Positions 28,491-38,050 are shown, counted from the stretch's first letter. The stretch is 45,201 nucleotides of DNA from an uncultured Planctomycetales bacterium (GCA_937907525.1 CALCIB010000255.1:1-45201), one strand, 5' to 3'. The notes: a model not told the origin generated them from the letters alone. A program made the numbers and translations.

Positions 28491-28790
28491 TCATTCGACC
28501 CGCGTGCATTTGCCAAAGATCGCGCCCGCGGAGATCCAGCCGTTGATCCGGCCCCGGTTGTTGCCGATCTGGAAGCGGCCTCCCTGGATCGCCTTGATCA
28601 GATGAAGGTACTCGCGGCCATTGACCTTGCAAAGCACGACGTCGCCCACGATCAACTCGGCCGGGTCGACGGGTTCGACCGTGCAGAGTTGGCCGGACTC
28701 GATCTTCCCGCGCATCGAATCGCCCCGAGGGCGGAATCGCGCGGCCTCGCCCCCGCCGAGGGCCGCGATGTAATGAGCCGCCCAACCCAT
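28491..28790 (-). CDS. Minimal S24/S26-type (LexA-like) peptidase domain
   Basis: The 99-residue product is a lone LexA/UmuD-type fold. It has the nucleophile motif RGDSMRGKIESGQLCTVEPV (Ser25), then ELIVGDVVLCKVNGREYLHL and FQIGNNRGRINGWI. In the position where LexA has its catalytic Lys, this protein appears to have His63 (REYLHLI). It has no DNA-binding domain, so it is not itself a repressor. It may cut a separate partner, or be a non-enzymatic sensor. It starts 52 nt behind the broken PIN toxin gene. Confidence 0.72.
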   Translation of the reverse strand: MGWAAHYIAALGGGEAARFRPRGDSMRGKIESGQLCTVEPVDPAELIVGDVVLCKVNGREYLHLIKAIQGGRFQIGNNRGRINGWISAGAIFGKCTRVE

Positions 28791-28842
28791 GGCCCCTCTC
28801 CGCGTTTCGGCCCTCCGGTCGCTTTCATCTCCAACCGCGAGG

Positions 28843-29368
28843 TTATTGGGACCGTTTCCTCGCCTGGTCCCGCCGCTTCATATCGGCGATGATCGTCCAT
28901 GCGTCGCCGCCCGCGTGAAAGCTGGTTTCGTCGATAAGCCGATCCAGGACGTCCGATAGATCGCCGAAGATCGCCGATGAATCCCAACTCCGCCGCTCGA
29001 TCAAGCAAAGCGAGCGTGCGAACCGTTACCAGGCCCCTCTTGCGAGCCTCTTGAATCCCCTTTTTGTCGTCGATGAGCAGGGCGTCGGCCCCAAACTCGA
29101 GGGCCAGGGCGATGGCCGCCTTCTCGCCGGCGCCGCGCGTCCCCCGCCCCAGCCGCGGGATATCCTCGACGAAGGTCGGAGCGGAGACGACGAGCCATCC
29201 GGGCGGAGACGACGCCCACGACTTGACGCGCGCCGGCGCGTTCGCCGCCGACATCTCCGCCATGACCGCGGGAGGCGCATGCACCGTTCCGAAAAGCCGA
29301 TGTAGGATGCCGGCTTGATCGATGAGGACGAGGTAGTGAAGAGGGGAAAGGTTCGACACGATCGTCAT
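28843..29368 (-). pseudogene. PIN-domain (DUF3368-type) toxin, frameshifted
   Basis: The start IVSNLSPLHYLVLIDQAGIL, the middle GAGEKAAIALALEFGADALL and IDDKKGIQEARKRGL match the PIN/DUF3368 toxin family (Mg2+-dependent RNases). After residue 130 the frame breaks at a perfect 10-bp tandem duplication (AGATCGCCGA, 28958-28967 and 28968-28977). Downstream, the other frame reads GDLSDVLDRLIDETSFHAGG and continues to a TAA at 28843-28845, a normal PIN C-terminus. Removing one 10-bp copy restores a 171-residue protein. In the present frame the product runs to 238 residues with a junk tail (stop at 28652) overlapping the S24 gene. The first active-site residue is Asn rather than Asp. It follows the antitoxin with ATGA overlap. 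Confidence 0.85.
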
Positions 29369-29628
29369 CGACGGTCGAGCCTCCGTAGAAAGGCGCGTTC
29401 CGCCTCGAACTCCTCCAGGGCGTAGTCGTCGCCGACGCCGTGGTCTTTCAGAAGCTGTTGCGTTTGATCGAAGCCCAGGCCGAGGGCGTCGCTCAGGTCG
29501 TCGTGAGTGATCCTGCCGCGACGATAGAGCCCGACGAAGAAGCTCTCCCTCGCCTCGCGATCGAGGTCCACTCCGGCGGCGCGGAGTTCGTGTTCGAGAT
29601 CGCCGGGGACTTCGATGGTGACGCTCAC
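29365..29628 (-). CDS. UPF0175-family antitoxin
   Basis: The 87-residue product resembles UPF0175 antitoxins: SVTIEVPGDLEHELRAAG, then a helix-rich part with SFFVGLYRRGRITHDDLSDA and LGLGFDQTQQLLKDHGV, a putative DNA-binding helix-turn-helix. UPF0175 proteins typically pair with PIN toxins of the DUF3368 type. The stop overlaps the toxin start (ATGA), as usual for such modules. An inverted repeat CCGAAC/GTTCGG (29649-29676) just upstream is a possible operator. Confidence 0.85.
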   Translation of the reverse strand: MSVTIEVPGDLEHELRAAGVDLDREARESFFVGLYRRGRITHDDLSDALGLGFDQTQQLLKDHGVGDDYALEEFEAERAFLRRLDRR

Positions 29629-29648
29629 GGCGAGACCTCCCTTTGGTT

Positions 29649-29676
29649 CCGAACCTTCGTACTCAATAGTGTTCGG
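29649..29676. promoter_or_regulatory. Candidate operator upstream of the antitoxin
   Basis: CCGAAC (29649-29654) and GTTCGG (29671-29676) are inverted repeats 16 nt apart, 21 nt before the antitoxin start. Type II antitoxins often repress their own promoter through such sites. Confidence 0.3.
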
Positions 29677-29792
29677 GATTCCGCTCCGGCTTTCAAGCCC
29701 GCCGACGGTCTAGGAGGATCGGGGGCGGATATGCGACAATCACCGGTCGCAAACCGCTTCACTTGGCATCGCGAAGGAACGAGTTCCTAGAC

Positions 29793-31082
<1,290 letters not shown>

Positions 31083-31346
31083 GCGGCGCAAGTGCCCTGT
31101 CGAACACCTACACGTCCGGGGGTGGGGAACCACGGAGGACACGGAGAGGAGAGAGAAGAAAGGAAGAATCTATCCACAGATTAACCAGATTAACGCAGAT
31201 TATTGAATCAACCGCTCTTATATAATCTGTGCTAATCTGGTTAATCTGTGGATAGATTATTCTTCTCTTCACTTCGTGTCCTCCGTGTCTCCGTGGTTCC
31301 TGATCTTCCTGGTGGGCGTTAGGTTTCCGGCAAAGCACGGCGCGAG
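31083..31346. mobile_element. MITE-like element 2 with nested palindrome
   Basis: This element has the same plan as the one at 20514-20750. Flanking 10-bp direct repeats GCGGCGCAAG (31083-31092) and ACGGCGCGAG (31337-31346) match at 8 of 10 positions. The diverged terminal inverted repeats match at about 12 of 17. Inner arms of ACCACGGAGGACACGGAG type lie at 31127-31146 and 31275-31300. Nested inside is another long palindrome of AATCTATCCACAGATTAACC type (31165-31202 with 31222-31267). There is no coding capacity. It lies directly behind clpX and could act as a terminator through its hairpin. Confidence 0.75.
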
Positions 31347-31358
31347 GAGAGGACGACC

Positions 31359-33053
31359 GTGATCGATCCGGGATCGTCGGCGGGGGTCCGCCGTCGCGCG
31401 GTGTTGAAGGCCCTGACGGGGCTGGGGATCGGCGGCCCGACGTTGCATCGGGCGGTGGCCGCGGCGGCCGAGGAGGCCGGCGGGCCCGTCACGCCCGACA
31501 TGGTTCAGAACGCCGAATGGATCGCCGGGATCGAGTTCACCGAGGACGAGCGAATCCAGGTCGCCCTGGCCGCGGCCGAAAGCCTGGACGACTTCGACGC
31601 CCTCCGCGACGTCGAAATCGACTACGACGTCCCCCCCGCGTTCCAGTTCAACCCGACGCCGGGGGCGGCGCCGGCCGAGGAGGTGGCGCGGAATCGGGCG
31701 GTCGCCTTGCCGTCGCCGCCGATCGAGCGGCCGAAAAACGACGACGACCTGGCGTTCCTGCCGGTCTCGCGATTGGCGAGCCTGCTACGGTCGCGCAAGG
31801 TCTCGTCCGTTGAATTGACTCGTTTATATCTCGATCGTCTGAAGCGGTTCGACCCGCTGTTGAAGTGCGTGGTGACGCTGACGGAGGACGTCGCGCTAAG
31901 GCAGGCGGAGGCGGCCGACGCGGAGATCGCGACGGGGCGCTACCGCGGGCCGTTGCACGGGGTCCCCTGGGGGGCGAAGGACTTGATCGCCCATCCGGGG
32001 CATCCGACCACCTGGGGCGCTCCGCAGTTCAAGGACCGCGTGCTGGACGTCAAGGCGACGGTCGCCCGGCGGTTGGAGGAGGCCGGCGCGGTGCTGGTCG
32101 CCAAGCTCAGCCTGGGGGCGTTGGCCTCCGGCGACCACTGGCACGGCGGCGTGACCCGCAACCCGTGGGACCCCCGCCAGGGGTCGAGCGGGTCGTCGGC
32201 CGGGTCGGCGGCGGCGGCGGCGGCGGGGCTGGTCGGCTTCGCGATCGGCAGCGAGACGATGGGGAGCATCGTCTCCCCCAGCAGGGTCTGCGGCTGCGTC
32301 GGCCTGCGGCCGACGTTCGGCAGGGTCTCGCGGCACGGCTGCATGTCGCTGGCGTGGACGTTGGACAAGCTCGGCCCCCTGGCGCGGAGCGTCGAGGACT
32401 GCGCGCTGGTCCTGGACGCGATCCACGGTCGCGACGGCCTGGACCCGACGGCCGTCGACCGGCCGTTCGCCTGGCCGGCCACCGTCGATGCGACGCGGAT
32501 CAAGGTCGGCGTCCCGACCGTCGAGGGCCAGCCGACCGACGACCGCGGCGACGCCCGCGCCCTTCGGGCTCTGGGCTTCGAGGTCGTTTCGATCGACTTG
32601 CCGAGCCGATGCCCGGCCGGGGCGGTCGCCCTGATGCTGGGGGTGGAGGCCGCGGCGATGTTCGACGACTTCGCGCGGAACCACGTCGAGGAAGGGCTCA
32701 ACGGCTGGCCGGAGACGTTCCGGGTCCACCAACTGACGCCCGCCGTCGAGTACCTCCGCGCCGCGCGGGTCAGGACGCTCCTGATGCGCGACATGACGCG
32801 ACTCTTCAAGGATGTCGACGTCTTCCTCTCCCGCGGCGACGATCTGATCGTCACGAACCTGACCGGGCATCCCTCGGTCACGTTCCCCGTCGGACTCCGC
32901 GAGCGCGAGGGCCGGATGGTGCCGCGCACGGTGACGCTCACCGGCGGGCTGTACGAGGAGTCGACGCTCCTGGCGGTCGCCCAGGCGTATGAATCGGCCG
33001 TCGCCGATCCGACCCGTCGGCCGCCTATCGGGAAGTTCCTCGCGGAAGGCTGA
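31359..33053 (+). CDS. Tat-exported amidase-signature enzyme
   Basis: The 564-residue product has an amidase-signature domain (from about residue 150). It has the catalytic Lys in GVPWGAKDLIAHPG, the segment QGSSGSSAGSAAAAAAGLVG, and the Ser-cisSer pair in GSETMGSI. The GTG start at 31359 is followed by a twin-arginine-like motif RRRAVLKALTG, so it is exported in folded form. It hydrolyses an amide bond of unknown substrate; it is not GatA, since it has a long N-terminal region (about 150 residues) and no neighbouring gat gene. It lies 12 nt after the MITE-like element, which may affect its expression. Confidence 0.88.
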   Translation: MIDPGSSAGVRRRAVLKALTGLGIGGPTLHRAVAAAAEEAGGPVTPDMVQNAEWIAGIEFTEDERIQVALAAAESLDDFDALRDVEIDYDVPPAFQFNPTPGAAPAEEVARNRAVALPSPPIERPKNDDDLAFLPVSRLASLLRSRKVSSVELTRLYLDRLKRFDPLLKCVVTLTEDVALRQAEAADAEIATGRYRGPLHGVPWGAKDLIAHPGHPTTWGAPQFKDRVLDVKATVARRLEEAGAVLVAKLSLGALASGDHWHGGVTRNPWDPRQGSSGSSAGSAAAAAAGLVGFAIGSETMGSIVSPSRVCGCVGLRPTFGRVSRHGCMSLAWTLDKLGPLARSVEDCALVLDAIHGRDGLDPTAVDRPFAWPATVDATRIKVGVPTVEGQPTDDRGDARALRALGFEVVSIDLPSRCPAGAVALMLGVEAAAMFDDFARNHVEEGLNGWPETFRVHQLTPAVEYLRAARVRTLLMRDMTRLFKDVDVFLSRGDDLIVTNLTGHPSVTFPVGLREREGRMVPRTVTLTGGLYEESTLLAVAQAYESAVADPTRRPPIGKFLAEG

Positions 33054-33128
33054 CGCGCGGCGGTAGGATGATCGCGAGCGCTTCCACGTCGTCTCGCGCC
33101 ACGTCTTCCGTTCGGGAGGGATCCGCGC

Positions 33129-33420
33129 ATGTTCGCCGCGACCATGATCTGCCTGGCGTCGCTGGCCCAGTTCCCCGACGACCGCCCCGCGGTCTTCCGA
33201 GGGACGGTGGTGGAGAAGGGGACGAACCGACCGCTCGCCGGCGTCACGGTTCGCGGCCACGACGGCTTCGACGTCCCCACGGCCACCACCGACGCGAACG
33301 GCTGGTTTGACGGCGTCAAGCCGCCGGACACCAGCTACTTCCCCGTCGACGGCGGCAACGGGCCGCCGCTGCGGGTTCGAGAGGAAGCGATTCGAATCTT
33401 CCGACAGCCAACGCCACGCA
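33129..33420 (+). pseudogene. Truncated exported protein, carboxypeptidase-regulatory-like
   Basis: The start FAATMICLASLAQFP looks like a signal peptide or membrane anchor. It is followed by FRGTVVEKGTNRPLAGVTVR and PTATTDANGWFDGVKP, the pattern of a carboxypeptidase regulatory-like domain. After about residue 75 the similarity is lost. From about 33420 on, the sequence is a diverged copy of the dispersed repeat, and the frame continues only as a shadow across the opposite-strand HEAT gene. I read it as a gene cut off by the repeat. A GGGAGGG site precedes the ATG. Confidence 0.6.
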
Positions 33421-33515
33421 TCCTCCTCCCCTTGAGGGAGAAGGCGATGATCGCCACGGCCGCTGGAAACGTGTCGGGGCGTCAGTCCGGCGGGGGAGGG
33501 GACGAATTCGCGTCT
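33420..33515. repeat. Dispersed repeat, third diverged copy
   Basis: The hairpin CTCCCCTTGAGGGAGAAGG at about 33428, then GTGTCGGGGCGTCAGTCCGG and GGGAGGGGACGAAT, match the copies at 30-160 and 44929-45059, with many differences and a shorter middle. It sits between the truncated gene and the HEAT-repeat gene. Confidence 0.65.
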
Positions 33516-34564
33516 CACCCCGCCATGGGCGCGGGGGGAGGCGGGACGCGGTCGGGGACCGGCAGATCGTCGAGGGACGGGGCCTCAAGCGGGACGGCGT
33601 CGGTCTGGGCGCGCGTCCCCGGCCGCCAGGCGGGAGGGCGGGCGGGCGTCGTCGCGGCGGCGCGCGGAGGGGACTCGACGTGGGGCCGGGACTCGACGAC
33701 GGTCGTCGTCGGCGTGGAGACGATCGGGGCCGTCGCGGCGGCCCTGGCGCGGGCGACGGCCAGAGCTTGGGCGGCGGCGTCGCGGACGGATTCCTTCTTC
33801 TCGAAGACCACCGCGCGGCTCAAAACGGCCTCGGCCTCGGGCCCGCCGATGCGGCCGATCGCCGTGGCGGCGGCGACGCGGACGCCGGCGTTCCAGTCGT
33901 TCCTAAGCGCGTCGACCAAGGGCGGAATCCCGCGGGGGTCGCCCAGCAGGCCGAGCGACTCGGCCGCGTCGCGGCGGGTGCCGCCGTAATAGCTCTGAAG
34001 CCGCTGGGCCGCCAGCGCCACCGGGTCGAGCGGGTCGACGGCCGGCGCGACGACCATCGGCTGCTCCACCACCACCGTCGGCGGCGCGGTGACGACCGCG
34101 GGCGCGGCAACCACCACCGGCGGCGACGCCACCACCACCGGCGACGGGGCGGTCATCCGCGCCAGGGGCGCGGCGACCGCCGCGCCGGCCAGGGCGCCGA
34201 TGCCGAACGACATCAAGGGGTTGATCCCCGATCGCGGCGGCGGCCCGTGCCAGTGGCCGTGTCGAGGCGGGGCGAACCCGTAACCGTGGCCGAATCCGTA
34301 ACCGCCGCGGTGGACCGGCGGCGCCGGCGCGACCTGGGCGCGGACGGAACGCTCCAGCGTCCCTCCCGGCCGGGTGATCGATAGTTGGCGGTCGATCACG
34401 CCGCCGCCGCGGGTCGCCGACAGGTGGCGCTCGATCGTCCTCCCGCCGGGCCCCGTGATGGAGGCGTCGCGCTCGATGCCGACCGACTGCGCCCGGGCGC
34501 TCGTGAAGCCGACCGCGCCCAGGCCGACGCATCCACTCAGGACGAGCCTTCGAAACCGATCCAA
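33515..34564 (-). CDS. Exported HEAT-repeat protein with GPGG repeats
   Basis: The 349-residue product starts at TTG 34564, with GGGAGG 6 nt upstream. A signal peptide (LVLSGCVGLGAVGFTSARA) suggests export. Near residues 35-70 a short motif repeats about three times: (S)ITGPGGRTIERHL, ATRGGGVIDRQL and SITRPGGTLERSV. A Gly/His/Pro-rich part with GGYGFGHGYGF follows. A hydrophobic stretch (SFGIGALAGAAVAAPLA) near 120 could be a membrane segment. Two HEAT-like repeats follow (AAESLGLLGDPRGIPPLVDA and AAATAIGRIGGPEAEAVLSR), then a Pro-rich tail. It probably works as a scaffold; no enzymatic motif is seen. Confidence 0.8.
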   Translation of the reverse strand: MDRFRRLVLSGCVGLGAVGFTSARAQSVGIERDASITGPGGRTIERHLSATRGGGVIDRQLSITRPGGTLERSVRAQVAPAPPVHRGGYGFGHGYGFAPPRHGHWHGPPPRSGINPLMSFGIGALAGAAVAAPLARMTAPSPVVVASPPVVVAAPAVVTAPPTVVVEQPMVVAPAVDPLDPVALAAQRLQSYYGGTRRDAAESLGLLGDPRGIPPLVDALRNDWNAGVRVAAATAIGRIGGPEAEAVLSRAVVFEKKESVRDAAAQALAVARARAAATAPIVSTPTTTVVESRPHVESPPRAAATTPARPPAWRPGTRAQTDAVPLEAPSLDDLPVPDRVPPPPAPMAG

Positions 34565-34705
34565 GCTCCACCTCCCTGTTCGCCGGACGTCGCGGTCGCC
34601 ATCCGTGTCATATCGGCCGCGGATCGCGACGTCGCCAGGGATTTTCCTCGTCCCGCCGGTTTTGGGAAGCCCGAAACGCCGGCGGGGCGGGTGGAGGAGG
34701 CTTGG

Positions 34706-36262
34706 TCAAAGCGCCCGCATGAAGGCGACGAGATCGGCCTTCTCCTGGGCGCTGAGCTTCAACTCCTGGACGATGTTGAAGAACTCGACGGTGTCTTCAA
34801 GCGTCAGGCAGCGGCCGTCGTGGAGATACGGCGGGCTGTCCTTGATGCCGCGAAGGGTGAAGGCCTTGATCGGGCCGTCGCCGGGCTCGTCCTTCATGAA
34901 CCGCTCCAGGTGCAGGTCGTGCATCCGGTTGTCCAGGTAGAACGGCGCGGGGTGGCAGACGGCGCACTGGGCCTTGCCGTTGAAGAGGCTCTCGCCGCGA
35001 AGCTCCGATTCGGTGGCCTTGCGTGGGTCGAGCGCGCCGGTGATCGCGAGCTTGGGCGCCGGCGGGAAGTCGAGCATGTTCTGGAACTGGGCCATGTGCG
35101 CGACGGTCACGCGGGGGATCTCCGTGAATCCCTTCTTCATCGCGTGGATCGGGTCGCCGTTGAAGTAGGCGGTGCGATCCTCGAACTCCGAGAAATCCTC
35201 GATCGAGCGCAGGCTGCGCTTGGAGCTGTGGATCTGCTGGTTGAACACGCCGCGGAGGCTGGGCGTGTCGAGCCGGAAGCGGCGCTCCTGGGGGCGGATG
35301 TCGGGGCTGAGGTGGAACTGGCCGGTGGTGTGGCCGTTGACGTGGCAGTCGAAGCAGGCGACGCCGAGTTGCGGCTCGGCCGACTTGCGGTCGTCGGTGA
35401 GGTTGAACTCCTCCTGGGGTAGGGGGGTCAGCAGCACTCGAAGACCGTCAAGCTGCACGGGCGTGATGATGTCCTTGAACAGCACGTGGAAGTTGCGCAG
35501 GGATACGACCTGGCCGCGCGACACGTCGCCGAGTTCGGGACGGTTCTGGAGGTAGATCGCCGGCGGGAATTCGGGGAGGAACTCGTTGGGGAGGTCGTGT
35601 TCGACGTCGAACCGTTCCAGCCGGGGGAACATGGCGGTTTGCACTTGGGGGAAGACCTGGCCGCCGTTGGTTTGCAGCGGGTGGATCAGCGCGCCGTAGG
35701 GGAAGAGGCCGCGGGCCTTGATCTCCTCGGGGGAGAGCTTGCCCAGGGCATCGAAGTCCATCCCCTCGGGGAGCTTGGCGGTGGGTCCGACGGCCAGGGG
35801 CTTGCCGCGCGACATGACGGCGACGGGGTCGAGCTTGGCCTTGAGGTTGAAGCGTCCCTCCAGGTACTTGCGCTGGGCCGCCGCGACCTTCGGCCGCGCG
35901 GCCGACTCCGCGGCCTTGATCTCGGCGAAGGTGGTGAACGGCTTGGGAGCGTTCAGGGGATCGCGGTAGAAGTCGAATCCCAGCACGCCGCCCTGGTTGC
36001 GCTGGTCCTTAAGCGCCGGCGCGAACGGGGCCGGCTTGTTGGGCTCGAACATCGGCGACCGGTCGTGGTCGGTGATCTTCTGCTCGGGCCGCTCGACCGG
36101 GACATCGTGGACGGCGACGGCCTCGGCCGCCGGGTCGGGCGTCGGCTTCTGGGCGGGGGGCGTCTCTTGCGCGGAGGCGGCGGAGGCGACGATCCACGTC
36201 GCGACGAGGGTCGACAGGCATGCTGGCGCGAGGTGACGGAACGAGACGGCTCGATGTGGCAT
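34706..36262 (-). CDS. Exported di-haem cytochrome c peroxidase-like protein
   Basis: The 518-residue product has a signal peptide (LSTLVATWIVASAASAQ) and two haem-binding CxxCH motifs: CFDCH near residue 300 and CAVCH near residue 420. It resembles MauG/cytochrome c peroxidase-type di-haem proteins. The N-terminal 280 residues are larger than in classical peroxidases. Possible distal ligands cannot be assigned by eye. It may reduce peroxide or act in electron transfer outside the inner membrane. It shares a strand with the Spy-like gene 178 nt upstream. No redox partner gene is nearby. Confidence 0.85.
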   Translation of the reverse strand: MPHRAVSFRHLAPACLSTLVATWIVASAASAQETPPAQKPTPDPAAEAVAVHDVPVERPEQKITDHDRSPMFEPNKPAPFAPALKDQRNQGGVLGFDFYRDPLNAPKPFTTFAEIKAAESAARPKVAAAQRKYLEGRFNLKAKLDPVAVMSRGKPLAVGPTAKLPEGMDFDALGKLSPEEIKARGLFPYGALIHPLQTNGGQVFPQVQTAMFPRLERFDVEHDLPNEFLPEFPPAIYLQNRPELGDVSRGQVVSLRNFHVLFKDIITPVQLDGLRVLLTPLPQEEFNLTDDRKSAEPQLGVACFDCHVNGHTTGQFHLSPDIRPQERRFRLDTPSLRGVFNQQIHSSKRSLRSIEDFSEFEDRTAYFNGDPIHAMKKGFTEIPRVTVAHMAQFQNMLDFPPAPKLAITGALDPRKATESELRGESLFNGKAQCAVCHPAPFYLDNRMHDLHLERFMKDEPGDGPIKAFTLRGIKDSPPYLHDGRCLTLEDTVEFFNIVQELKLSAQEKADLVAFMRAL

Positions 36263-36440
36263 GGCTCCCTCTCTCTGGCCGTGACAAGGAAGCGCGGGGC
36301 GACCGGGGTCGCGCGACGAGATCCGCGCGAGAGGGCCAGGGACGCAAGAGGGGCGCCGGAGCGGTTCGAAAACGAATCGGGCGCGAGCGACCCGCGGGGG
36401 ACGTCGCGCCCGATCGATCCGGGAGGCTCGGCGGTGGGGA

Positions 36441-37130
36441 TCAGCGGCCGGGGCCGCGACCGCCGCCGGGGCCGCGGCCTTCGAACTTGACCTCGTAGGG
36501 GGCGCCGAGGAGCTTGGCGTACTCGGCCTTCTGCTCGTCGGTCAGCTTGGATTCGATCTTGGAGAGGGCCTCCTTGCGGATCTCGTCGATCTTGGAGCGG
36601 GCCGACTCGCGGTCGCCCTGGAACGCCTCGCGGGTCGCGGAGGCGCTTTGGGCGAGGGCCTTTTCGACGGTCTCCTTCTGCTCGTCGGTAAGCTTCAGCG
36701 CCTTCTGGACGGCCTCCTCCTGGAACGCGGAGGCGCCGAGGGCCTGGTAGCGGATCCCCTCCAGTCGGGCGGTCTGCTCGGGCTTCAGCACGCCGTCAAG
36801 CGACTTCAGCGCCGCGGCGTCGGCCTCCTCGGACAGCTCGCGCATCTTGGCGAAGCGCTCCTGGCCCTGGAGGTTCTGGAGCGACTCGCGGGCGGAGGCG
36901 AACTTCTCGCGGGTGGCGCGGCCGGCCTCCTCGACCTTGGCCTTCTGGTTGTCGTCGAGCTTCAGCTCGTCCTGGACGCCCCGGTTTTGCAGCAGCATCG
37001 AGACGCTCAGCCCGCGCCCCATCATGCCGCCGCCGAAGCCGCCGCCGCGGCGTCCCTGCTGGGCGGACGCCGGAGCGGCCATCAGGACGGCCAGACCCAT
37101 CGCCGCCAACGACTTGCCGAACATGTTCAT
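36441..37130 (-). CDS. Exported Spy/LTXXQ-like protein
   Basis: The 229-residue product has a signal peptide (KSLAAMGLAVLMAAPASA) and a helical body. It has two LTxxQ-like motifs (LDDNQKAKVEEA near 58 and LTDEQKETVEKAL near 148) and a third (LTDEQKAEYAKLL near 195), as in Spy/CpxP periplasmic chaperones. The C-terminus is Gly/Arg-rich (GRGPGGGRGPGR). I chose the ATG at 37130, with GGGGAG about 11 nt upstream, over the GTG at 37142. It may protect exported proteins, or act in stress sensing. Confidence 0.8.
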   Translation of the reverse strand: MNMFGKSLAAMGLAVLMAAPASAQQGRRGGGFGGGMMGRGLSVSMLLQNRGVQDELKLDDNQKAKVEEAGRATREKFASARESLQNLQGQERFAKMRELSEEADAAALKSLDGVLKPEQTARLEGIRYQALGASAFQEEAVQKALKLTDEQKETVEKALAQSASATREAFQGDRESARSKIDEIRKEALSKIESKLTDEQKAEYAKLLGAPYEVKFEGRGPGGGRGPGR

Positions 37131-37314
37131 CTTACGATCCACTCCCCTGGGGTGTCCGCGTCATCGATCGCGCTCGCGACGCCGCGACGACCGTCGCCGC
37201 GACGTCCGACCTTCCATTGGGATAAGGCGACGTCCGCGCCTCGAGCGACCCGACCTTTCCCCGCCTTCGCGAATTTCCCCGGCCGACTCGGACCTCGGCG
37301 AGGGCCGGGCGCGC

Positions 37315-37917
37315 TCACTTCTCGGGATCCTTGACGACCTCGTCCTCGATCAGCTTGAGGAAGTCGTCCTCGTCGGCCTTCTTGGGGCGGGGCGGGGGCT
37401 GGGGCTTGAAGTGCTTGGGGACGGTGTCGTCGAACTCGGCCTCGTCGACCGAGAGCCGCTCGATGGCCGCGGGCGCGGTCTTGGGGCGGCTGGGGCGGGC
37501 GGTCCTGGCGTCGGTGTCCAGCCCGGCCAGCTCCATCAGCGAGTGCCGCTTGCGCTCGTCCTGGACGTCCTCCTCCAGCGCCTGCTGGCCGGCCAGCAGC
37601 GCCTCGGGGCCCGAGGGGACGTAGTCCAGAGTGAAGAGATGGCCGGCGAAGCCCACCTCGTCCTCGGGCTTGAGCGAGCGGGGAGTGTTCAGCCGCGCGC
37701 CGTTGACGGTCGTGCCGTTGGTGCTGCCCAGGTCGCGGACGTGCCAGAGGCCGTTGACCAGCGACAGGACGGCGTGTTTGCCCGAGACGTTCTCGAAGTC
37801 CAGCCGCACGTCGCACGACGGACGGCGGCCGATCGTCAACTCGGTCTTGACCAGGGGGATCGGGTCGCCGCCGCCGACCGGCAGCAGGGTCCCGAGGATC
37901 TCGCGCGTGGGTTCCAT
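37315..37917 (-). CDS. FHA-domain protein
   Basis: The 200-residue cytoplasmic product has an N-terminal FHA domain (about 20-100), which binds phosphothreonine: ELTIGRRPSCDVRLD, SGKHAVLSLVNGLWHVRDLG and STNGTTVNGARL, with the G-R, S-x-x-H and N-G signature residues. The C-terminal half is acidic and Pro-rich with no domain. It may read marks made by Ser/Thr kinases such as the one at 6564-9506; the link is inference. Confidence 0.9.
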   Translation of the reverse strand: MEPTREILGTLLPVGGGDPIPLVKTELTIGRRPSCDVRLDFENVSGKHAVLSLVNGLWHVRDLGSTNGTTVNGARLNTPRSLKPEDEVGFAGHLFTLDYVPSGPEALLAGQQALEEDVQDERKRHSLMELAGLDTDARTARPSRPKTAPAAIERLSVDEAEFDDTVPKHFKPQPPPRPKKADEDDFLKLIEDEVVKDPEK

Positions 37918-37967
37918 GAGAAGACGCCGTCCGGTGGATGAATCGAAACCTCGCCGACGCGCCCCCG

Positions 37968-37997
37968 ATGATAGCCCGTCCCGACGCCCCGCGACAA
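37968..37997 (-). promoter_or_regulatory. Candidate promoter of the FHA gene
   Basis: On the minus strand TTGTCG (37992-37997) and TATCAT (37968-37973) are 18 nt apart, about 50 nt before the gene. Confidence 0.5.
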
Positions 37998-38050
37998 GCC
38001 GCGCGCGGCCTCGTCGCCGCGAACCCCCGGCGGGAACCGATTCGGCGCGC

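Noticed and set aside
28652..28842. C-terminal 64 residues of the 238-residue PIN frame as real coding sequence
   Set aside because: They arise from the frameshift, are Arg/Gly/Ser-rich, and overlap the S24-like gene in another frame; the alternate frame gives the normal family ending.
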